Part shown: positions 48,418-58,000 of the stretch, piece by piece | How positions within the stretch are numbered: the first letter of the stretch is position 1 | Layout: every line of letters begins with the position of its first letter | DNA from: Pseudomonadota bacterium | GTDB taxonomy: Bacteria > Pseudomonadota > Gammaproteobacteria > Steroidobacterales > Steroidobacteraceae | Length of the DNA stretch: 64,000 nucleotides | Assembly: GCA_021805865.1 (NCBI GenBank) | Contig: JAJZDX010000016.1 | Span: 1-64,000, forward strand | Reading direction: 5' to 3' | Notes under the pieces: generated by a model | Seen by the model: the letters and a program-made list of their open reading frames with translations, nothing else | Told to the model about the DNA's origin: nothing | The model's database searches: none | Translations under genes and position numbers: made by a program

Positions 48418-48762
48418 CTACTGTTTCGGAGGATAGGGCATGACGACCAGCATGGTGGCGACCTCGTTGCCGGGGTTAGTGACCGTGCGCCGCACACCGG
48501 GACCTATGCAGACCGAGTCGAGCGCCTCGAGCACCTGCTCCTCGCCGTCGGCACTCACTCGGACGCGGCCGGCGAGCACGACGTACACCTTCTCCAGCGG
48601 CGAGGCATCCGGTCCGGCACCTCCGCCAGGCAGAATGTGCGACAGGCCCACCCAGAAGCTCGTCGGCCCGTCGGCTTCGAAGCCCTGAAGTCGCAACGAC
48701 CTGACGTCGAAATGGTTGGGCGCGTCGTACGGCTGCGCGCTCTGGAAGCCTCTGACGCGCAT
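48418..48762 (-). CDS. Cupin-fold protein (paralog of 9359-9706)
   Basis: PGGGAGPDASPLEKVYVVLAGRVRVSADGEE. Confidence 0.7.
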   Translation of the reverse strand: MRVRGFQSAQPYDAPNHFDVRSLRLQGFEADGPTSFWVGLSHILPGGGAGPDASPLEKVYVVLAGRVRVSADGEEQVLEALDSVCIGPGVRRTVTNPGNEVATMLVVMPYPPKQ

Positions 48763-48764
48763 GC

Positions 48765-49607
48765 TCAGCCCCGACCAGACTCGATGCGAAACTTGCCGCT
48801 CGGATCGACGATTGCGACCAGACGAACGATGCAGCCGTCTCCCTTCGTCCACCGCCAGGGGAAAGCGGCAAAAGTCACGCGCTTGCCCGTCACTTTATCG
48901 ATGTCGCCGCCGACGTTCTCGAAACCGCAGATGCCTTGGCTCAGGATGGCGCGGTGGCAAGGCTCCCATTCGGGAAAGTCCTCGATGACTTTGCGCCCCA
49001 TGAGCCGCTCGTATTCTTGATTGACCTGCGGCAGCAGACCATGGGGAGCGCCAGGTCCATGCGGCCCGATCGCGGTCCCCAGCGGATGATCGAGCGCCTG
49101 GGTGTCGGTGCCGATCATCTTCACCTTCTTGCTCGCGAACCATTCGCCCGCTTCTTTGTAAAATCCGGGCGAATACGCATAGTACATGCGGCTGTCATCG
49201 TAGTATTTGTGCCATCCGGTATTGACGATCACGATGTCGCCCTCGCGGATCTTGGGCGTAGCCGCCTCGAGGTCGGCGGCACCGATCACTTCCCACTTTT
49301 TCTTCGGAATCGACACCACCACGCCGGTGCCGAAGAAATACGGCAAGGGCACCTCGTCCATGAACGCCGTGCCCTCCACCACATGCGCCGGCGCGTCTAT
49401 GTGCGTGCCGGAATGCATGACGGTCGTGATGCGTTGAGTGAGCACGCCGGACTTTGCCATGGTGTGCAGCCGCTCGATCTTCACGTCCTCGAAATACGGC
49501 CAGCAGGGCTGACCGAGCCCCCATGGGTGGGAAAGGTCGTAGAACTCGAGCCCCATGCTGTTTTGCAGATTGGTGTCGCGGAAGGCGACGCCGCCTTTGG
49601 TCGGCAT
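48765..49607 (-). CDS. PF04199 cyclase family metal-dependent hydrolase
   Basis: MHSGTHIDAPAH canonical metal motif; VIVNTGWHKYY; TDTQALDHPLG. Confidence 0.85.
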   Translation of the reverse strand: MPTKGGVAFRDTNLQNSMGLEFYDLSHPWGLGQPCWPYFEDVKIERLHTMAKSGVLTQRITTVMHSGTHIDAPAHVVEGTAFMDEVPLPYFFGTGVVVSIPKKKWEVIGAADLEAATPKIREGDIVIVNTGWHKYYDDSRMYYAYSPGFYKEAGEWFASKKVKMIGTDTQALDHPLGTAIGPHGPGAPHGLLPQVNQEYERLMGRKVIEDFPEWEPCHRAILSQGICGFENVGGDIDKVTGKRVTFAAFPWRWTKGDGCIVRLVAIVDPSGKFRIESGRG

Positions 49608-49632
49608 GTTCAGTTCTCCTTGGTTCGATATG

Positions 49633-49658
49633 TACCGCTATACGGTATTGCTGTACCG
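49633..49658. promoter_or_regulatory. Candidate operator: three phased alternating half-sites TACCG-N5-CGGTA-N6-TACCG between divergent IclR gene and cyclase operon
   Basis: Sequence TACCGCTATACGGTATTGCTGTACCG; half-site starts 49633, 49643, 49654. Confidence 0.55.
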
Positions 49659-49836
49659 CATTACGATTCAATGTATACTCCTCCCCGGCGATCATCGCAA
49701 GCCTTCGGTGCTGATCGACATCGCCGGGCGCGACGCCCACAATCAAGGCGCGCCGGCGCTTGAAGGTGGGGCGCACGCTGCGTGCATCCCAGACTCATGC
49801 GGCGCAGTGCGGAGAACTACGGAGAACCGAGATACC

Positions 49837-50613
49837 GTGGCCAAGACAAGAAAACCCGCCCGCAATTCGAATTCCGGCTCTGGAATTCAGGTCATTGCGC
49901 GCGCCGCGACCATCCTGCGGGCGCTGGAGGATGAGCCTCAGGGCTTGAGCCTCGGTCAGCTCGCGGATCGGGTGGATCTGGCCCGCTCGACCGTGCAGCG
50001 CATCGTTGGTGCGCTCGAGACCGAGCACTTCCTGATCGCCGCGACCCCTACCTCAGGGGTGAAGCTAGGCCCGGCGCTAGTGCGGCTCGCCTCCTCGGCG
50101 AACGTCGAACTCGAGCGGCTGCTGCGGCCGGCGCTCGTCAAGCTGTCACAGGCCGTGAAGGAGACCGTGGACTTGTCGGTGCTGAAGGGCAGCGAGCTCG
50201 TCTTCATCGATCAGATCCCGGGCGCCCACCGCCTGCGCGCGGTCTCGGCGGTGGGGGAGAGCTTCCCGCTGCACTGCACGGCGCCCGGCAAGGCACTTTT
50301 GAGCCTGCTGCCGGATGAGAAATGTACCAGGATCCTCGGACGATCCCTACAGCCGCATACGCCGTACACTCTCACCAACCTCGATGCGTTGCGTCGCGAA
50401 GTCGAGGAATGCCGCCGTACCCACTTCGCCTACGACCGCCAAGAGCACACGGAGGGGATCACCGCGATCGGCACGGCGCTCATCGACCCGCTCGGCCAGC
50501 TGCTGGCCGTCTCAATTCCAGTGCCGACGACACGATTCGCCCGTCAGGAGGACAGACTCCTGCTCGAGCTGCGCCGCACCCGCCGCGAGATCGAATCGCT
50601 GTTTTCTTCCTGA
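49837..50613 (+). CDS. IclR family transcriptional regulator
   Basis: IQVIARAATILRALEDEPQGLSLGQLADRVDLARSTVQRIVGALE; GTG start chosen. Confidence 0.88.
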   Translation: MAKTRKPARNSNSGSGIQVIARAATILRALEDEPQGLSLGQLADRVDLARSTVQRIVGALETEHFLIAATPTSGVKLGPALVRLASSANVELERLLRPALVKLSQAVKETVDLSVLKGSELVFIDQIPGAHRLRAVSAVGESFPLHCTAPGKALLSLLPDEKCTRILGRSLQPHTPYTLTNLDALRREVEECRRTHFAYDRQEHTEGITAIGTALIDPLGQLLAVSIPVPTTRFARQEDRLLLELRRTRREIESLFSS

Positions 50614-50625
50614 GCACTGCCGGCC

Positions 50626-51864
50626 GTGAAATCCCCGTCACCCAAATCATCGCGCACTCCAGGCACGCTGCAGGGCGTCATGCTGCTGTTGCCCATTACG
50701 CTCTCGGTGATGGGCATCGCGGTACTGGTTCCGGACGTGCCGCTGCTCATGACGGCATTCCAACACGTTCCACACCACCAATACCTCATCCAGGGCGGCG
50801 TGCTCACCATGCCGGCGCTGTGCGTGGCGCTGCTCTCGCCGCTTGCCGGGTGGATCGCAGACCGGATCGGACGGCGGCGCTTGCTGATCGGCTCGATGGT
50901 CGTTTACGCGCTGGTGGGCATCGCACCGACCATGCTCCATCACTTGACCGCCATCATCCTCTCGCGCGTGGCGGTCGGAGTCTGTGAGGCAGTGGTGATG
51001 ACCGTCAGTACCACGCTGATCAGCGACTACTTTCACGGTCATGCCCGGGAGAAGTGGCTCGCCAGCCAGACGGCCGTAGCCTCGCTGTCGGCGCTGGCGC
51101 TGATTCCGCTCGGCGGGCTCCTCGGCGCACAATACGGGTGGCGCGGTCCGTTCGCAGTCTACCTTTTCAGTCTGCTCCTGGCCGTAGGCCTGTGGCTGTT
51201 CACGTGGGAACCCGCCTCGCAGCCGAAGGCCCGTGCCGCAGCGCGCTCGCCGGACGACGCCGCCGATCTTCCCGCATTCTTCCCCTGGCTCAGACTGGGC
51301 GGCATTTGCGCGATAACATTGCTCGCCTCCGTGATGTTTTACACCGTCCAGACACAGAGCGCGCTGGCTCTCGCGACGCTCGGGGTGCATGAGGCCACCC
51401 GGATCGGTGTCCTCACCATGATCGCGAGCCTCGGCGTGCCCGCAGGCACCTTCGCCTTCCGCGCAGCAAGCCGGCTGCCGATCGGCTCGCTCCTGTGCGT
51501 GGAATTCCTGGTGATCGGCGGCGGATTCCTGTGGATGGGCAAGGCCGGTACGCCCGAAGAGTTCGTCGCCGGGGCCGCGCTCAACCAGATCGGCTGCGGC
51601 ATGATTCTGCCGACGTTGCTCACCTGGGCGACGCGCGGACTGGCGTTCAGCATCCGTGGACGCGGGACCGGCGTCTGGAATTCGACTTTCGCGATTGGAC
51701 AGTTTCTCAGTGGACTCATGGTCACTTGGATGGCCGGTGAGGCGGGCGGTCTGCGGAGCGCATTTGGCGCCCTCGGCATCGTCGGCGCAGCTGCCGCGGC
51801 GCTGGCCATGGCCGGGCAGTTGCGCATCCGAAACAAACTCGCCGCCTCCCCCACCGACCTGTGA
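50626..51864 (+). CDS. MFS transporter
   Basis: LAGWIADRIGRRRLLIGSMVVYALVGIAPT loop motif; 12-TM-like hydrophobicity. Confidence 0.85.
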   Translation: MKSPSPKSSRTPGTLQGVMLLLPITLSVMGIAVLVPDVPLLMTAFQHVPHHQYLIQGGVLTMPALCVALLSPLAGWIADRIGRRRLLIGSMVVYALVGIAPTMLHHLTAIILSRVAVGVCEAVVMTVSTTLISDYFHGHAREKWLASQTAVASLSALALIPLGGLLGAQYGWRGPFAVYLFSLLLAVGLWLFTWEPASQPKARAAARSPDDAADLPAFFPWLRLGGICAITLLASVMFYTVQTQSALALATLGVHEATRIGVLTMIASLGVPAGTFAFRAASRLPIGSLLCVEFLVIGGGFLWMGKAGTPEEFVAGAALNQIGCGMILPTLLTWATRGLAFSIRGRGTGVWNSTFAIGQFLSGLMVTWMAGEAGGLRSAFGALGIVGAAAAALAMAGQLRIRNKLAASPTDL

Positions 51865-51914
51865 GCGCCCCGCTCCGGCCCGGCGGATTTCCCTGATCAA
51901 TGTCATCGTTAAGA

Positions 51915-51932
51915 CTGATGATGCGTCATCAG
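51915..51932. promoter_or_regulatory. Operator-like perfect palindrome CTGATGA-TGCG-TCATCAG upstream of TonB receptor
   Basis: 7-bp perfect inverted repeat, 4-nt spacer, ~100 bp upstream of 52032. Confidence 0.4.
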
Positions 51933-52031
51933 CGTCGCTGATACGCCCCGATCTCAGAATGAATTTCCGCCCGCCCGGCACGCGCGCTAGCGTCTAGCTG
52001 GTTCGAATACCGACAAGAGGGGATTTTCATA

Positions 52032-54539
52032 ATGCTCCACAGCCGTCCCATCATTGCAACAGTCGCAGCAGCTGTCTCCGGGATCGCGCTCGCACAACCG
52101 GCAACCCCGGCACAGAGGCCGTCCAACGAGGTATCCCAGAACGCCGACACCTCCGCCATGATCGGTCTGCCCGAGCTGCAGCCGGTCACCATCACGGCGG
52201 AAAAGCTCCCCGAGCGCCTTTCGCAGACCCCTGTCTCGGCGGCAGTGATCTCCAGCCGAGAGCTTGCGGGCAATAATGCCGGGAACCTCTGGGACCTCAA
52301 CAGGCTGGTGCCCTCGGTGAACATCAACGGCTCGTTCAACGGACGTGTGCCCATGGGCATCCGTGGCATCTCCTCGGTGTCCAATGAGGGTACCGTGGGA
52401 CTTTCCTCCGGCGTGGCAATCATGATCGACGGCGTGCCGGTACCGTCCGACTCGATGGACGCCAATAACCTAGAGGATGTTCAAAGCGTCCAGGTGCTGC
52501 AAGGCCCGCAGGCCACCCTCGGCGGCCGCAGTGCGGCTACGGGCGTGATCGACATCGTCACCCGCAAACCGACCCCTTACTTCACCGGTAACGCGAGTCT
52601 CACACTGACCAACGACGGTGAGGTTCGCCTGAACGGCTTCCTCGCCGGCCCCATCAGTCGCAAGATCGACTTCAGCCTGGCCGCCTGGGGCAACCGCGTC
52701 AAGTACCCGATCCGCAACATCCTGCTCGACAAGAGCACCATCCAGAGGGTCTCGGGCGCGCGGCTTACGCTGCTGTTCAAGCCGATCCACAACCTCGACA
52801 TCACGTTCATGGGTCACTACGGCCTGATGAGTTCCGATGGCGCCAACTTCCTTTACAAATACATCTCACCGGGCGCCGCGCTCCTGGTCGGTAACCACAT
52901 CGATCCGACAACCGGCGAGCCCGTGCCGAATGTGCCGTTCATGGCGGCGTCGTCCCTGGTTCCGCTGCAACCCGGGATCGGCAACCGCTACTACGCCAGC
53001 CCGATCATGGCAGCGTCGCGCATCGAGGACCGGGACGCCACGCTCGTGGTCTCCTACCACGTGGACGGTCTGACGCTCGGTTCGATCACCGGCTATCAGC
53101 ATGAGACCCAGAAGATGACCCAGGATCTGTTCCTGGTCGATGCGTACTTCTGGAACGAGCTCTCCGGAGCGCCGGCGAGCGGCGCACCGCCGTTCTACAA
53201 CTCCCAGGAGATCCGCGAGAACATCAACCAGTTCAGCCAGGAGTTCAAGATCGCATCCCCGACGGACCGCCCCTTCAGCTACCTGGCCGGCGTGTTCTAC
53301 TCCGATACCAAAGTCCACGAAAACTACGACCGTCCGTTCTTCCCTGCGTACAACACCCTGAACGTGACCCCAACCACCCAGACGATCGATGTCTACGGCC
53401 GCACAACCTGGCAGTTCCTGCCCAAGACCTCGCTCATCACCGGCCTGCGCTACAACTACGACTCTATCAGTTACCAGGATTATTACCTGCTCGACACGCT
53501 GGTGTTCCCTGGTACGACGGCGCCTTATCCGCCGGCGATCGTAGCCGATCAACACGCCTCGGGAAGCCACCATTCCGGGACCGTGGTCGGCAATGTGAGC
53601 CTGAAGGAGCAGTTCACGCCCGCCGTCATGGGCTACTTCACCTATGCGCGCGGCTATTCCCCCGGCGCCTTCAATACCATCCAGACCCTCTATTCCCCCT
53701 CCACCGTCACCGCTCCATCGGGTCTCACAATCGCCCAGCTGGATGCGGCCTTCCCGGGACTCATCACCCCGGAGAATAGGTCACAGCTTGCCTATGTCGG
53801 CAAGGAGACGGTCAACGACTTCGAGCTGGGCATCAAGAGCACATTCCTGCACCGCCGCGTGCGCCTGGACCTCGCCCTGTTCGACACCAAGTACAACAAC
53901 TTCCAGATACAGAATTTCAATTTGAGCAGTCATTCTGCCAGCCCACCGCTCGTCCTCGAGGCCGCGGGCGGCGCCGAGACCCGTGGCGCCGAGCTCGACA
54001 CCGATTGGGCGGCGACCCGAACCCTGCGGATAGCGTTCGCCGCGGCCTATGTCGACGCTAAATTCACCGACTACAAGAACGCCCCCTGCTACTATCCGTA
54101 CGTGAGCGGCCAGCAGGTGCCCGGTTGCACCTACGTCAACGGCACGGGGATCCAGAACCTGAGCGGAAAATCCATGCCCAATGCGCCCAAATTCAAGTTC
54201 GATGCCAATATTTCCGATCGCGTTCCGCTCAACGTGATTCCGTACGATGTCACGATGGGCGCCAACTACAGCTACCAGACCTCCGCGCAGATGCAGGCCG
54301 ACCAGAACCCGCAGACGATACTTCCCGCCTTCGGCATCCTCAATCTCAGCCTGGGACTGGAAAGGAATTCCGGCGCGTATTCCGTCACGGCATTCGTTGA
54401 CAATACGTTCAACAAGCACTATGCCACGGACGTGGAAGACTTCTGGAGCGCCCCCTGGGGCGGGACGAACACCGTGATCGAGCAGCCGGCGCGAAATTCC
54501 TACCGCTACTATGGGCTGCGCGTCACGGCAAGCTTCTGA
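52032..54539 (+). CDS. TonB-dependent receptor
   Basis: Plug domain ..VSAAVISSRELAGNNAGNLWDLNRLVPSVNI...VQVLQGPQATLGGRSAATGVIDIVTRKP; C-terminal beta-barrel ending YYGLRVTASF. Confidence 0.92.
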   Translation: MLHSRPIIATVAAAVSGIALAQPATPAQRPSNEVSQNADTSAMIGLPELQPVTITAEKLPERLSQTPVSAAVISSRELAGNNAGNLWDLNRLVPSVNINGSFNGRVPMGIRGISSVSNEGTVGLSSGVAIMIDGVPVPSDSMDANNLEDVQSVQVLQGPQATLGGRSAATGVIDIVTRKPTPYFTGNASLTLTNDGEVRLNGFLAGPISRKIDFSLAAWGNRVKYPIRNILLDKSTIQRVSGARLTLLFKPIHNLDITFMGHYGLMSSDGANFLYKYISPGAALLVGNHIDPTTGEPVPNVPFMAASSLVPLQPGIGNRYYASPIMAASRIEDRDATLVVSYHVDGLTLGSITGYQHETQKMTQDLFLVDAYFWNELSGAPASGAPPFYNSQEIRENINQFSQEFKIASPTDRPFSYLAGVFYSDTKVHENYDRPFFPAYNTLNVTPTTQTIDVYGRTTWQFLPKTSLITGLRYNYDSISYQDYYLLDTLVFPGTTAPYPPAIVADQHASGSHHSGTVVGNVSLKEQFTPAVMGYFTYARGYSPGAFNTIQTLYSPSTVTAPSGLTIAQLDAAFPGLITPENRSQLAYVGKETVNDFELGIKSTFLHRRVRLDLALFDTKYNNFQIQNFNLSSHSASPPLVLEAAGGAETRGAELDTDWAATRTLRIAFAAAYVDAKFTDYKNAPCYYPYVSGQQVPGCTYVNGTGIQNLSGKSMPNAPKFKFDANISDRVPLNVIPYDVTMGANYSYQTSAQMQADQNPQTILPAFGILNLSLGLERNSGAYSVTAFVDNTFNKHYATDVEDFWSAPWGGTNTVIEQPARNSYRYYGLRVTASF

Positions 54540-54574
54540 TCGATCCGATCGCGGCCACGGGCCGGATTTGAGTT

Positions 54575-54610
54575 GCCGCCAGGCCCCTGGAGCGGAAGGG
54601 GCCTGGCGGC
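54575..54610 (+). terminator. Strong hairpin after TonB receptor (14-bp perfect stem, 8-nt loop, no U-tract)
   Basis: GCCGCCAGGCCCCT-GGAGCGGA-AGGGGCCTGGCGGC. Confidence 0.6.
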
Positions 54611-54895
54611 CGCGTGGGACGCAGTCAGTGCATCCACAGCCCGCTCTTCTGCCCCACGTACGCCGAAAGTTGAGGCAAAGCAGAATCGTCCGTTGGCACT
54701 CCGCCCGGATTGTGCCTAAACTGCCGCAGTTCGGGGGGGGGGGGCCATCGCGAAGCGGATGCGAAGGCGGAATCAACCTGTGCGACAGCACGGGAGCCAG
54801 ACCTGGTATGAAGCCTAACGCACCGACGGCCTGTGCCGCTCGGCAGCGGCTGCCGTTTGTGGGGGGGCGGACCGTCCGAAGTACACCATGCATAC

Positions 54896-56371
54896 ATGGA
54901 GCTCCTGATGGGCAAATCGTCCGCGAATTCTTTGACCAAGCCAGGCCAGGGCATTGAGGACCCCGTTGCCCGGGTGCTGCTCGCCCGCCTTGACCGGATT
55001 CCGACCTGGGCGCTTCCGCCTCTGTTTGCGCTGATCATCGGCATCGGCTTTCTCTTTACTTTCTACGATATTTTCGACATCAACGTCTCCTTCATCCAGA
55101 CCTGCCATGCGCTGGTCCCCGGTTGTATACCGATGCGCTCGAGCAACTATATCGGTCTGCCGGTGCTGTTGAACCTCGTGGGCTACGTAGCCGGCACACT
55201 GATACTGAGCCCGCTGTCGGACCGAGTGGGCCGTCGGAAGCTGCTGCTGACGACGATGACTCTTTGCGGCATCGGGTCGGCGCTGACCGCGGTGGCGCAT
55301 TCCTATGCCACCTTCGTCGCCGCACGCGCCTTCACCGGCATCGGCATTGGGACCGACCTGGCGGTCGTGAACACCTACATTGGAGAGCTCGCGCCACGTG
55401 GCGCCCGCGCCCGCTACACCTCGATGATTTTCGTCTTCTCCGCGCTCGGCGCGGTGCTCGGTATCTGGATCGGACTGTGGCTCACCATGCCGGCCATGCC
55501 TTTACCGGTCGGTCTGCCGTTTGCCCTTGCCGGCAAGAATTTCGACTACGGCTGGCGCGTCATGTACCTGATTGGCGCTACCCTCGCCGTGATCGGCGTG
55601 CTGCTGCGCTTGCGGCTTCCCGAATCACCTCGCTGGCTCGTCGCCCGCGGTCGGTTGGGCGAGGCTGAGCGAATGATCGCCGACATGGAGGCCCGCGCCC
55701 ACGCGATCAACCCACTCCCGCCCGTACCGCCGGCGCCGCCGGCGCCGCCGGCGGACGACGCGCTGTCCTTTGCGGCCATATTCCGCAATCGGCTCTATCG
55801 CAACCGCACCCTGCTGCTCACCACGATGTGGTTTCTTGCGTACATCACCGTGTACTCCTTCGCGGCCGGCTTCACCACGCTGCTCTCGGCGCTGAAATTC
55901 CCGCCGCCAGAGGCCGGACTGATCACCGCCGTCGGCACATTCGGATTCGTGCTCTGCGCCATCGTCTCCTACGCCCATGGCGAGCGGATGGAACGAAAAC
56001 ACTGGTTGCTGCTCGCCGCTCTGATCACATTGGCCGGAAGCCTGCTGATCGCGCTCGGCGGCCGGGAGCTCTCGCTCGCCATCCTGGGCTCGGTCATCGT
56101 TTTCTTCGGTTTCAATCTCTGGGTACCGATCGTCTACGCCTGGTCCATCGAGCACTACCCGACCCGCGCTCGCACCACGGGCTTCGCCCTGGTCGACGGC
56201 ATCGGCCATCTCGGCGGCGGCATCGGCATTTTCGTCATCGCCCCCCTGATCCCGAAGTTGGGCGTACTGGGGTCCTTTCTGCTGATCGGCAGCTTCCTGA
56301 TCTTCGCGGCGCTGTTGGCGCAGCTCGGAATCCCCACTCGCTCGCGCCCGCTGGACGAGATCTCCCCCTGA
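54896..56371 (+). CDS. MFS transporter (sugar/aromatic-acid porter-like)
   Basis: LSDRVGRRKLLLTTMTLCGIGSALTA, LPESPRWLVARGRLGEAERMI. Confidence 0.85.
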   Translation: MELLMGKSSANSLTKPGQGIEDPVARVLLARLDRIPTWALPPLFALIIGIGFLFTFYDIFDINVSFIQTCHALVPGCIPMRSSNYIGLPVLLNLVGYVAGTLILSPLSDRVGRRKLLLTTMTLCGIGSALTAVAHSYATFVAARAFTGIGIGTDLAVVNTYIGELAPRGARARYTSMIFVFSALGAVLGIWIGLWLTMPAMPLPVGLPFALAGKNFDYGWRVMYLIGATLAVIGVLLRLRLPESPRWLVARGRLGEAERMIADMEARAHAINPLPPVPPAPPAPPADDALSFAAIFRNRLYRNRTLLLTTMWFLAYITVYSFAAGFTTLLSALKFPPPEAGLITAVGTFGFVLCAIVSYAHGERMERKHWLLLAALITLAGSLLIALGGRELSLAILGSVIVFFGFNLWVPIVYAWSIEHYPTRARTTGFALVDGIGHLGGGIGIFVIAPLIPKLGVLGSFLLIGSFLIFAALLAQLGIPTRSRPLDEISP

Positions 56372-56566
56372 GCCGGCGCGAACCGTACCGTCCGGCCGGT
56401 CTTCCACACGGCGGCCAGCCGGAACGGGCGCACAATCCGTTTACCGGCACGCTCCCGAGCCTGTGAGCCCATCGACTTCGGCCGCGTGCGAAGGTTGAGT
56501 GTCAATCCGTGCGCCGACACGTTCCCGCCGAATTGGATTCATGAGTCTCGGTGCCGCCCTCGCCGG

Positions 56567-58000
56567 TCAACTGCGCCAGACCAGGGTGTGCTGCCCCGGT
56601 GGACTCGGGGGGCAATCCCAACAGGCCGGTGTCTTTGAATATGACACCAGAGGCGCCGGCACGCACAGCTCGCCGTACTGCGAGTCCCGGGTGATAGAAC
56701 CGAGCGGGTCGGGGACCGGCATCGCACTCGGCATGCGTATCCGCTCCGATTCGGTCAGTGTGCCGAGCTCCTGCAGGAACATGGAAGCGCGCGTCAGGCT
56801 CACCTGGACATGGTAGCTGCCACCGTCGCGAGCCCGGCGGATGAGCGCAGCCAGCGTGCCTGCGGCGGCCAGGTAGGGGGCGAGGTAGTCGTTCATCGTG
56901 CCGGTCGGAGCGAGCCGCGGCTCGGCTGCGGAGCCTTCGTCGATGGCCAGGCCGCAGGCGGTCTGACCGATGGGCTCGAACCCACCACGCTCGCGCCACG
57001 GTCCGCCATAGCCATAGCAGCTCACTGAAACATAAATGATGCCGGGACACATCGCCGCAACGTCCTGCGGCCCGAAGCCCGCCCGCTCCAGCGCACCGGG
57101 ACGCCAGGACTGGACGAATACGTCGGCGCCGCGCATCAGCCCCGCCAACCGGTCGGCCTCGCCGGGTTGCTCGAGATCGAGCAGCGCGGAGCGCTTGCCC
57201 CAGCCCGTGTCGATCTGCATCACGTGCGAGTCCATGCGCCACGGCGGAGAGACGTGCAACACGTCAGCGCCCTGCTCGGCCAGCAGCCGGGCCGTGACGG
57301 GACCGGCGAGCACATGTGTGAAATCCAGCACTCTCAGTGCGGCCAGCGGGCGCGAGGCACGCTCGAGCAACCGCGGTTCCGCATCGCCGATCTTCTCGAC
57401 GTGCACGGGCGGCCGGGCCGCAAGCCACTGCCCCTGCGGGTGGCGTAACCACTCCTGACGGGTGCGCGCGATCACGCCTACCGCCTTGCGCTGAGCCAGC
57501 GCTTCCTCCAGCTCCTCCGCCGTCCACCGCGCGACGACGCGTTCCACAGATCTGGCGTCGTAGCCACAGTCGAGCACGTCCATCAGACGCGTCAGAATCT
57601 CCGGATAGGCCAGCGTACGCAGCAGGAAGATGATGCGGTCGTCGGCCGTGCGGAAAAAGCCCCGATGATCCGTACCCCGCGGATGCGGCGGCAGGGCATA
57701 GCCGCTCTGCTGCAGGTGCGCGATCGTCTGCAGACCGGGCACGACTGCGCGCCGTACATCGACGGCAACATCCTGCTCCTCGCCGCTGCGCAGCTTCCAG
57801 ATCGCCGCGACCGCGGCTCCCATCGCGCCCAAGGCGCCGGCCGCAGCCGCGCCGACCCGGTGAAAGCTCGGCACCACGGGATCGCTGCCGCTGAACTCGA
57901 CGCGCCCCGCCCGGTCGCCGGATCCAAGGCCGATGGCCGACCAGAGGGACTCGAACACCTCTGCGGGACCTGCCCCCGCCAGTCCGTCCGGCGCGCTCAC
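56567..58000 (-). CDS. CaiB/BaiF family CoA-transferase-like protein
   Basis: LAALRVLDFTHVLAGPVTARLLAEQGADVLHVSPP; YVSVSCYGYGGPWRERGGFEPIGQTACGL. Confidence 0.85.
   Translation of the reverse strand: MSAPDGLAGAGPAEVFESLWSAIGLGSGDRAGRVEFSGSDPVVPSFHRVGAAAAGALGAMGAAVAAIWKLRSGEEQDVAVDVRRAVVPGLQTIAHLQQSGYALPPHPRGTDHRGFFRTADDRIIFLLRTLAYPEILTRLMDVLDCGYDARSVERVVARWTAEELEEALAQRKAVGVIARTRQEWLRHPQGQWLAARPPVHVEKIGDAEPRLLERASRPLAALRVLDFTHVLAGPVTARLLAEQGADVLHVSPPWRMDSHVMQIDTGWGKRSALLDLEQPGEADRLAGLMRGADVFVQSWRPGALERAGFGPQDVAAMCPGIIYVSVSCYGYGGPWRERGGFEPIGQTACGLAIDEGSAAEPRLAPTGTMNDYLAPYLAAAGTLAALIRRARDGGSYHVQVSLTRASMFLQELGTLTESERIRMPSAMPVPDPLGSITRDSQYGELCVPAPLVSYSKTPACWDCPPSPPGQHTLVWRS

Noticed and set aside
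55726-55756. GC-rich 9-bp tandem repeat (CCGGCGCCG) in the MFS gene
   Set aside because: Encodes a Pro-Ala linker in the cytoplasmic loop; ordinary low-complexity coding repeat.
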